This document shows, one piece after another, positions 1-5,800 of a stretch of DNA of 6,298 bases (positions are counted from its first letter, which is position 1; every line of letters begins with the position of its first letter). Origin of the DNA: Chloroflexota bacterium. Its GTDB lineage: Bacteria; Chloroflexota; Limnocylindria; QHBO01. A model generated the notes under the pieces. That model was not told where the DNA came from. It saw nothing but the letters and a program-made list of their open reading frames with translations, and made no database searches. The stretch spans positions 1 to 6,298 of the forward strand of contig JACCWY010000318.1 of the NCBI GenBank assembly GCA_013697395.1. The letters are read 5' to 3'. The translations under genes and the position numbers were made by a program.

Positions 1-954
1 TGGCGAGAGGCCGGCTACCCCGGGGCGACCCGCACCACGCTCGACCTGCTGCGTCACTGGACGCGTCCTGACCGGGACCGGCGCCTCTTCTTCTGCCAAT
101 TGGAAGCGGCCGAGACTGCGATCTGGCTGGTGGAAGGACCGCAGCAGGACCGCACCGTCGTGTCCGCCCTGGAGCAGCAGGAGGCGTTCACCCGCCACTG
201 CCTGAAGATGGCGACCGGCTCCGGCAAGACGATCGTGATGGGGATGCTCATCGCCTGGAGCATGCTCAACAAGGCTCGCCAGCCCACCGATCGGCGCTTC
301 AGCGATGCCGTGCTCGTCGTGTGTCCCAACCTGACCGTCAAGGAGCGGTTGCGGGTCCTGCATCCGGCTGAGGCTGACAACCTGTACGAGGACTTCGACC
401 TCGTGCCGCCCGGGACGGCGGCGGCGCTCCACTCCGGCAAGGTGATGGTTACCAACTGGCACGCCTTCGCGGTCGCCGACGACGCTCGTCGCCGCGGGGT
501 CGTCAACCGGGGGCGCGAATCCGCTGGAGCGTTCGCCTCGCGCGTGCTCCGCGCGGAGCTGGGCAGCAAATCCAATCTGCTCGTCATCAATGACGAGGCA
601 CACCATGCCTGGCGCTCGGCGCCCTCGGAATCCACGGATGACGTGCCGCCGGCCGGCTCGATGGAGGCGATGGTATCGGTCGCGGATGAGCAGGAGGAGG
701 CACGTATCTGGCTGGAGGGCCTGGCGCTCATTCACCGCGCGCGGGGCATCAACCGCGCGCTGGATCTATCGGCCACGCCGTACTACCTGTCCGGCTCGGG
801 GCACGCCGAGGGCGAGCCGTTCGGCTGGATCGTCAGCGACTTCAGCCTGCTGGACGCCATCGAGTCGGGGATCGTCAAGGTCCCGCGTCTGCCGGTCGAT
901 GACAACTCGGGCGACGCTGACCCTCGCTACCTGGATCTTTTTGGGAGCGCGTGA
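1..954 (+). CDS. Fragment 1: RecA1 half of the Res-type helicase
   Basis: This frame is open from base 1, so the true start is upstream. The TTG at 100 falls inside the conserved segment FFCQLEAAETAIWL and is unlikely to be the start. The fragment holds the first RecA-like ATPase domain. Numbering residues from base 1, it has Walker A ATGSGKT at residues 71-77 with the catalytic Lys at 76, a V-I-N-D-E-A-H-H motif II with DEAH at 198-201, and motif III S-A-T-P-Y-Y at 257-262. These residues bind and hydrolyse ATP and couple hydrolysis to movement on DNA. Translation ends at TGA 952-954, shortly after RYLDLF, in the linker where the second RecA domain should begin. The protein continues in the -1 frame from about 934. 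Alone, this piece lacks motifs IV-VI and the arginine finger, so it should not be an active translocase. Confidence 0.8.
   Translation, partial: WREAGYPGATRTTLDLLRHWTRPDRDRRLFFCQLEAAETAIWLVEGPQQDRTVVSALEQQEAFTRHCLKMATGSGKTIVMGMLIAWSMLNKARQPTDRRFSDAVLVVCPNLTVKERLRVLHPAEADNLYEDFDLVPPGTAAALHSGKVMVTNWHAFAVADDARRRGVVNRGRESAGAFASRVLRAELGSKSNLLVINDEAHHAWRSAPSESTDDVPPAGSMEAMVSVADEQEEARIWLEGLALIHRARGINRALDLSATPYYLSGSGHAEGEPFGWIVSDFSLLDAIESGIVKVPRLPVDDNSGDADPRYLDLFGSA
934..954 (+). other. Frameshift site at a T5 run, with GTGA stop/start overlap
   Basis: In the upstream frame the codons are CTT TTT GGG AGC GCG TGA. In the downstream frame the same stretch reads TTT TGG GAG CGC GTG AAG, giving W-E-R-V-K-G-K-L-P, which continues the helicase. 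One missing T or two extra T in the T5 run (938-942) would explain the shift. The two-extra-T repair gives Y-L-D-L-W-E-R, which fits my recollection of a Y-x-x-x-W-E linker in this family. Two expression routes are also possible: a -1 slip of Phe-tRNA on TTT, or reinitiation at GTG 951, which overlaps the TGA by three bases and has GGGAG (943-947) just upstream. Confidence 0.75.
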
Positions 955-2243
955 AGGGCAAGCTCCCGAAGAGGGCGCGCGGCACGGAGGCGCTGGCCCG
1001 GTCCGGCGAGCGGCTCATCGAGGAGGTCGCGGGGGCGATAGCCACGCTGGGATCGGCGTGGAAAGAGGAGTTCGATCGCTGGGCTGCCGAGGCACGCCCG
1101 GTGCCGCCGGCGATGATCGTGATCTGCGACCAGACCGCCACCGCGGAGCGCGTGGCCGACCATATCGGCTCCGGCGAGGTCTTCGACGAGCTCGCGAACA
1201 CCCCGGATGGACCGATGCGGACCCTGCGCATCGACTCGCGCCTGCTCGAGAAGGCCGAGGAGCAGCTCGAACCGGGCCAAACAAAGGAGAAGATCGCGGA
1301 GCAGCTCCGCCAGATGGTCGCGACCGTTGGCAAGATCGGCGAGCTCGGGTCATCCGTCCGCTGCGTGGTGAGCGTGGCGATGCTGTCCGAGGGCTGGGAC
1401 GCCCGGAACGTGACCCAGATCCTGGGGTTGCGAGCATTCTCGTCACAGCTCCTGTGCGAGCAGGTCGTCGGCCGGGGGTTGCGCCGCTATTCGTACGACG
1501 ACATGAGCGTGCCGGAATACGTCGACGTGTACGGCATCCCGTTCCAGGCATTCCCAGTGAAGGGACAGCGGCGAGGTACGGGTCAAGTAACCAAGCCGCA
1601 GACGCTCGTGCAGGCTCGGCGTGATAGCCGGGAGCTCGAACTTCAGTTTCCGCGTGTCGTCGGCTACATCAGCGACGCGAAGTTCCACATCACCGCGGAC
1701 GTGGACGCCATGCCGCGCATGTCGATCGACCCCGCTCGCGACCCCTACTGGGTGAAGGTCGGCGAGCGCGGACTTGGCAAGGGCGCGATCCAGGAACGGA
1801 AGGCGTACTACGAGGCTCATCGGCTCAACCGCACCATGTTCGAGATCGCGGCGAAGGTCACTGACGACCTCAAGTTCGGTGATCCCGAGGGGCGCCGGAT
1901 CATGTTCCCCCAAGTCGCCGGACTGGTGCGCCGTTACGTGGACGAGCGCATCGACATCATCGGCGATGGGCAGGTCGAGGAGATTGCGCTGGAGCACTAT
2001 CGGTCCCTCGTTGAATCACGGCTGGCCGAGGCGATACGCCCGGCCGACGAGGAGGGCGAGCAGCCGCTCCTGCCGGTGCTGAATGACCTCGCGCCGATCG
2101 GCTCGACGGACATCACGCCGTTCATGACCACCAAGCCGTGCGTGCCGGCGCTGCGCTCGCACTTATCGCATGCCGTCGTCGACTCGGGCTGGGAACGCAC
2201 CGTCGCCCGCGCCCTTGACGAGTCGCCGCGTGTCCGTGCGTAG
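951..2243 (+). CDS. Fragment 2: RecA2 half and C-terminal helicase region of the Res-type protein
   Basis: This 430-codon frame begins at GTG 951 if reinitiated; otherwise it is simply the continuation of the upstream gene. It carries the second RecA-like domain. A motif IV region near AMIVICDQTATAERVADHI comes first, followed by motif V with M-L-S-E-G-W-D-A-R-N-V at residues 144-154, and motif VI QVVGRGLRR at 171-179, whose arginines contact the ATP gamma-phosphate. The segment after motif VI (residues about 190-420) is a linker/helical region with no motif I can name. The final residues DSGWERTVARALDESPRVRA lead directly into the nuclease domain, but TAG at 2241 stops translation. There is no frame disturbance between 951 and 2241. 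At least four codons rare for this genome occur here: TTA at 2163 and TCA at 1350, 1443 and 2016. Confidence 0.8.
   Translation: MKGKLPKRARGTEALARSGERLIEEVAGAIATLGSAWKEEFDRWAAEARPVPPAMIVICDQTATAERVADHIGSGEVFDELANTPDGPMRTLRIDSRLLEKAEEQLEPGQTKEKIAEQLRQMVATVGKIGELGSSVRCVVSVAMLSEGWDARNVTQILGLRAFSSQLLCEQVVGRGLRRYSYDDMSVPEYVDVYGIPFQAFPVKGQRRGTGQVTKPQTLVQARRDSRELELQFPRVVGYISDAKFHITADVDAMPRMSIDPARDPYWVKVGERGLGKGAIQERKAYYEAHRLNRTMFEIAAKVTDDLKFGDPEGRRIMFPQVAGLVRRYVDERIDIIGDGQVEEIALEHYRSLVESRLAEAIRPADEEGEQPLLPVLNDLAPIGSTDITPFMTTKPCVPALRSHLSHAVVDSGWERTVARALDESPRVRA
2241..2243 (+). other. In-frame amber codon between helicase and nuclease domains
   Basis: TAG interrupts a continuous reading frame: R-V-R-A before it, and A-K-N-E-R-L-G-F-E-I-P-Y after it in the same frame. 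From memory of the family, the position is usually an aromatic residue (often Tyr, as in A-Y-x-K-N). TAG is one base from the Tyr codons TAC and TAT, so a single substitution would explain it. Frame and codon bias downstream are intact. Confidence 0.75.
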
Positions 2244-2525
2244 GCAAAGAACGAGCGCCTCGGATTTGAGATCCCATACCGCCACGGCCAGGTGATGCAT
2301 CACCACATCCCCGACTTCCTCGTCGAGCTGGCGGACGGCACGTTCCTGGTGGTCGAGGTGAAGGGATTGGAGCGCGAGCAGGACCGATCGAAGGAGGCCG
2401 GAGCCCGTCGCTGGGTCAACGCCGTCAACCACTGGGCCAAGCTGGGCCAATGGCGATACGCGAAGATCCACTCGCCGCACCAGCTCGAATCGGTCCTCGC
2501 CGTCGACGCGGAGGCAACGAACTGA
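2244..2525 (+). CDS. Fragment 3: C-terminal PD-(D/E)XK nuclease domain of the Res-type protein
   Basis: This is the frame beyond the amber codon, ending at TGA 2523-2525. It encodes 93 residues, forming the endonuclease domain of the interrupted gene. The core motif is visible as I-P-D-F-L-V-E-L, an ADGTF turn, then F-L-V-V-E-V-K-G. The metal-binding and catalytic residues are Asp (codon 2313), Glu (2355) and Lys (2361), with D-to-E spacing of 14 residues, as expected for PD-(D/E)XK folds. If translated separately, the first usable start is GTG 2292 or ATG 2295, giving a 77- or 76-residue product. No convincing ribosome binding site precedes either, and starting there would drop the first conserved strand (G-F-E-I-P-Y). 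Independent expression is therefore unlikely. The domain's intact catalytic residues argue that the upstream stop is recent, artefactual or read through. Confidence 0.78.
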   Translation, partial: AKNERLGFEIPYRHGQVMHHHIPDFLVELADGTFLVVEVKGLEREQDRSKEAGARRWVNAVNHWAKLGQWRYAKIHSPHQLESVLAVDAEATN

Positions 2526-2571
2526 CCCCCAAACGCCTTCGACCCGGCGCCATGGGTGCTCGGCGTCCAGA

Positions 2572-2586
2572 GCCAACCCAGTTGGC
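2572..2586 (+). repeat. Repeat core 1, perfect 6-bp palindrome
   Basis: GCCAAC-CCA-GTTGGC: arms of six bases are perfectly complementary around a three-base centre. It lies 47 bp after the stop codon of the restriction gene. Confidence 0.7.
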
Positions 2587-2643
2587 CCTACGACCGCCGG
2601 AATGAGCCATCACCGCGTCGATCGCGGTCTCGCCGGTCAGACG

Positions 2644-2658
2644 GCCAATGCAGTTGGC
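2644..2658 (+). repeat. Repeat core 2, near-palindrome
   Basis: GCCAAT-GCA-GTTGGC: differs from copy 1 at two positions. The C-to-T change in the left arm leaves a possible G-U pair in + strand RNA. Its start is exactly 72 bp from copy 1. Confidence 0.7.
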
Positions 2659-2715
2659 GCTGCGACCAGCGAAGGTCGAGATTCCGAGGCTACCGGGGTG
2701 CTCGCCCGTCATAGG

Positions 2716-2730
2716 GCCAATCCAGTTGGC
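2716..2730 (+). repeat. Repeat core 3, near-palindrome
   Basis: GCCAAT-CCA-GTTGGC: differs from copy 1 at one position and from copy 2 at one position. Its start is exactly 72 bp from copy 2. The sequence after this copy diverges sooner than in the other two. Confidence 0.7.
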
Positions 2731-2774
2731 GGCGCGCCTTCCTTTGGGCGAGATCACGACACCATGCGTCAGGA

Positions 2775-2799
2775 ATCGGTCCGATCCTGAGGGACCGAT
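2775..2799 (+). promoter_or_regulatory. 8-bp perfect inverted repeat upstream of lhr (candidate operator or hairpin)
   Basis: ATCGGTCC and GGACCGAT are perfect reverse complements separated by nine bases. The right arm ends 10 bp before the lhr ATG and touches the proposed -10 hexamer, so a bound protein would block the promoter. As RNA it would form a short GC-rich stem, but no T run follows, so it is not a typical intrinsic terminator for the upstream gene. It does not match the actinobacterial LexA box (TCGAAC-N4-GTTCGA). Confidence 0.45.
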
Positions 2800-2804
2800 A
2801 GACT
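2799..2804 (+). promoter_or_regulatory. Possible -10 hexamer (TAGACT) for leaderless lhr transcript
   Basis: TAGACT fits the TAnnnT pattern and ends five bases before the ATG at 2810. That would put the transcription start at or next to the A of the start codon, as in leaderless mRNAs of actinobacteria and some other high-GC phyla. No good -35 element is seen about 17 bp upstream. The only Shine-Dalgarno-like sequence, GAGGGA at 2789-2794, is 15 bp from the ATG and too far to be ideal. The call is weak because such hexamers occur by chance. Confidence 0.3.
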
Positions 2805-2809
2805 GGACC

Positions 2810-5800
2810 ATGCCCGTGACGACAGCGACCCGTGGCGATCCACTCGCGCCATTCAGCGAACCTACCCGGACCTGGTTCCGCGAAGCCTTCGCCGAGCCCA
2901 CCCGCGCCCAGGAGCTCGGATGGCGGGCGATCAGCGAGGGGAGCCACGCGCTGATTCACGCTCCCACCGGGAGCGGCAAGACCCTTGCGGCCTTCCTGTG
3001 GTGTCTCGACCGGCTGATGACCGAGCCAGCACCGGCGCGGAAGACCGTCCGAGTGCTGTACATCAGCCCGCTCAAGGCGCTGGCGTATGACGTCGAGCGC
3101 AACCTGCGCGCGCCGCTGGCCGGGATCCGCCGGACGGCCGAGCGCCTCTCGCTGCCGGTGCCCGATGTCAGCGTCGGAAGCCGCACCGGCGATACGCCGT
3201 CGGAGGCGCGCCGCCAGCTGACGAAGTCGCCGCCCGACATCCTGGTCACGACGCCGGAGTCGCTCTACCTGCTCCTCACCAGCCAGGGCCGCGAGATCCT
3301 GCGCGGAGTGGAGCACGTCATCGTCGACGAGGTGCACGCCATCGCCGCAACGAAGCGCGGCTCGCACCTCGCCCTCAGCCTCGAGCGCCTCAGCCACCTC
3401 GCCGTCGCCGACCCGCAGCGGATCGGCCTGTCGGCCACCCAGCGGCCGCTCGAGGCCATCGGCGCCTTCGTCGGCGGTGTCGGCAGGGAGGTCACGATCG
3501 TTGACGCCGGGACGCGCAAGGAGCTCGACCTCGAGGTGATCGTGCCGATCGAGGACATGGCGCGCATGGGCGAGGCGATGGAGGTCGACGATTCGCCCGG
3601 CGGTCCGGCGGCCGGTCCGGAGGCGCGCCACTCGATCTGGCCGTCCATCCATCCGCGGCTGCTGGAGCTGATCCGTGCCCATCGGTCCACGCTCATCTTC
3701 GTCAACTCGCGGCGACTCGCCGAGCGGCTGGCTGCCCGACTCAACGAGCTGGCCGGTGAGGAGCTGGTGCGAGCACACCATGGCAGCGTGGCGCGCGAGC
3801 AGCGGCTCGAGATCGAGGAGCAGCTCAAGGCCGGCAGGCTCCCGGCGCTGGTGGCGACCTCCAGCCTCGAGCTCGGGATCGACATGGGGGCGATCGACCT
3901 CGTCATCCAGATCGAGGCGCCGCCGTCGGTCGCCTCGGGCCTGCAGCGCATCGGGCGCGCCGGCCACCAGGTGGGCGAGCCGTCGACGGGCAAGATCTTC
4001 CCGAAGTTCCGCGGTGACCTCGTGGAGGCGGCGGTCGTGGTGGAGCGCATGAAGGCGGCGGCCATCGAGGAGACGCGTATCCCGCGCAACCCGCTCGACG
4101 TGCTGGCCCAGCAGCTGGTCGCCATCTGCGCGCACGACCGCTGGACCGTCGACGAGCTGTATCGGCTCACCACCCGTGCCGAGTCGTTCCGCGATCTCTC
4201 CCGCGAGCAGCTCACCGGCGTGCTCGACATGCTCTCGGGCCGCTACCCGTCCGACGAGTTCGCCGATCTCAAGCCGCGCTTGGTCTGGGATCGCCAGACC
4301 GATGAGGTCGCGTCGCGCAACGACGCCCGCGTCGTCGCCATCACCAGTGGCGGCACGATCCCGGATCGCGGCCTGTACGGCGTTTTCCTGCCCGGTGACG
4401 ACGCGGGGCGCGGCGGGCGACGCGTCGGCGAGCTCGACGAGGAGATGGTGTACGAGAGCCGGGTGGGGGAGACCTTCCTGCTCGGCGCCTCGACATGGCG
4501 GATCGAGGAGATCAAGCCGGACCGGGTCATCGTCACGCCGGCGCCGGGCGAGCCGGGCAAGATGCCGTTCTGGCACGGCGACGCGGTTGGGCGGCCGATC
4601 GAGCTGGGCCGGGCCATCGGCGCATTCCTGCGCGAGCTCGAGCCGATGAAGCCCGAGGCGGCCGTCGCCCGCCTGCGCCACGACCACGCGCTCGACGAGC
4701 TGGCGGCTCGCAACCTGGTCGCCTACCTGGCCGAGCAGCGCGAGGTGACCGGCGTCCTGCCGACCGATCGGACGATCGTGGTCGAGCGCTTCCGCGACGA
4801 GCTCGGCGATTGGCGGGTGGCCCTGCTGACGCCGTTCGGTGGCCGCGTGCACGCGCCATGGTCGATGGCCATCGAGTCGCGGCTGCGCGAGCATCACGGC
4901 GTCGACGTGCAGGCCATGTGGTCGGACGACGGGATCGCGGTACGGCTGCCGGAGGGGATCGAGACCGATGGCTCGACGATCGAGTCGGCGCTCCTGCTCG
5001 ATCCCGACGCGATCGAGGAGCTGCTGATGGCCGAGCTCGGCGGATCGGCGCTGTTCGCGGCCCGCTTCCGCGAGAACGCGGCCCGCGCGCTGCTCCTGCC
5101 GCGCCGGCGTCCCGGGCAGCGCACGCCGTTGTGGATGCAGCGCCAGAAGTCGGCCGACCTCCTCTCGGTCGCCAGCCGCTACGGATCCTTTCCCATCATC
5201 CTCGAGACGTACCGCGAGGTCCTTCGCGACGTGTTCGACATGCCGGCCCTCGTCGACCTGCTCGCGTCCATCCGCTCCCGTCGCATCCGCGTCGTCAGCG
5301 TCGAGTCGCGCTCCGCGTCGCCGTTCGCCTCCTCCCTCCTGTTCGACTACGTCGGCTCCTTCATGTACGAGGGCGACGCGCCGCTCGGCGAGAAACGCGC
5401 GCAGGCGCTGGCCCTCGACCGCGAGCTGCTGGCCGAGCTGCTCGGCACCGAGGAGCTGCGCGAGCTGCTCGACCCCGAGGCGCTGGGCGACCTCGAGCTC
5501 GAGCTCCAGGGACTGGCCGGGTCGCGTCGGGCACGGACGGTCGACGGCGTCGCCGACCTGCTGCGGCGAGTCGGTGACCTTCGAACCGATGAGGTCGCGG
5601 CCCGCTGCGGCAGCGGGCTGGACGCCGTCGCTGCCCTGGCCGAGCTGGAGGGATCCCGGCGAGCCGTCCGGCTTCGGATCGCGGGGGAGGAGCGCTGGAT
5701 CGCGATCGAGGACGTCGCGCGCTACCGCGATGCCGTCGGCGCCAGCCCGCCGTCCGGCGTGGCCGAGGCGTGGCTGGAGGCCACCGACGCGCCGCTGGAG

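Larger units (their letters stand above)
1..2525 (+). pseudogene. Interrupted type III restriction-like helicase-nuclease (Res-type, BPTD_3080-like), 5' end outside window
   Basis: Read as a single gene, this encodes an ATP-dependent superfamily 2 helicase/translocase fused to a C-terminal PD-(D/E)XK endonuclease, the layout of type III restriction Res subunits. About 840 codons are visible; the N-terminus lies upstream of base 1. Motif order is correct: Walker A ATGSGKT (211-231), DEAH (592-603), SAT (769-777), RecA2 motif V SEGWDARNV (1386-1412), motif VI QVVGRGLRR (1461-1487), then nuclease residues D (2313), E (2355) and K (2361). Two lesions break it: a frameshift near the T run at 938-942 and an amber codon at 2241-2243. 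Family members usually work with a DNA methyltransferase, which would have to lie upstream and is not visible. The family assignment comes from recognised motifs and the N-terminal signature around RLFFCQLEAAETAIWL, not from a search. Whether it is a true pseudogene, an assembly error or a recoded gene cannot be settled from the sequence. Confidence 0.82.
2552..2787 (+). repeat. Three-unit degenerate tandem array with exact 72-bp period
   Basis: Three copies of GCCAA(C/T)(C/G)CAGTTGGC begin at 2572, 2644 and 2716, each exactly 72 bp apart. Similarity extends beyond the 15-bp core. Upstream, each copy has a version of GGG-TGCTCG-cc-gTCA. Downstream, copies 1 and 2 share a C-T-(A/G)-CGACC block; copy 3 has diverged. 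About 28 bp in the middle of each unit is not conserved. Because 72 is 24 codons, the array is open in several frames, including + frame A-N-P-V-G / A-N-A-V-G / A-N-P-V-G and minus frame A-N-W-I-G / A-N-C-I-G / A-N-W-V-G. No recognisable protein results. Function unknown; it could be a dispersed intergenic repeat family, a set of protein-binding sites or a short structured RNA. Confidence 0.75.
2526..2809. other. Intergenic region between the restriction gene and lhr
   Basis: 284 bp with no supported gene. It contains the 72-bp-period repeats, the 8-bp inverted repeat and the possible lhr promoter. A 62-codon + frame (2602-2790) and a minus frame pass through it, but both arise from the repeats and have no ribosome binding site or recognisable product. 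No hairpin followed by a T run is visible to terminate the upstream gene. Confidence 0.6.

Noticed and set aside
590..1624. + strand frame of 344 codons overlapping the helicase
   Set aside because: Arg-rich shadow of the restriction gene in the wrong frame; the recognised helicase motifs are in the other frames.
2432..2450. Short direct repeat CTGGGCCAA twice in 19 bp
   Set aside because: It lies within the nuclease-domain coding sequence and is explained by codons for N-H-W-A-K-L-G-Q; it is not in phase with the 72-bp array.
2552..2787. CRISPR array
   Set aside because: Only three copies; the repeats are degenerate rather than near-identical, the conserved part fades unevenly, and no cas gene is seen.
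2602..2790. Small 62-codon + strand gene
   Set aside because: Made of the 72-bp repeats, without a ribosome binding site, and its stop lies in the loop of the inverted repeat. The conserved core is a palindrome, which better explains the conservation than coding does.
2782..2804. Actinobacterial damage-response promoter (TTGTCRGTG-N8-TAnnnT)
   Set aside because: The TAnnnT is present, but the nine bases at the required distance (2782-2790) do not match TTGTCRGTG.
2775..2805. Intrinsic terminator of the restriction gene
   Set aside because: The stem is only 8 bp with a 9-base loop and is not followed by a T run.
4495..5577. + strand frame of 360 codons inside lhr
   Set aside because: Arg/Ala/Gly-rich out-of-frame shadow of lhr, typical of high-GC genes.
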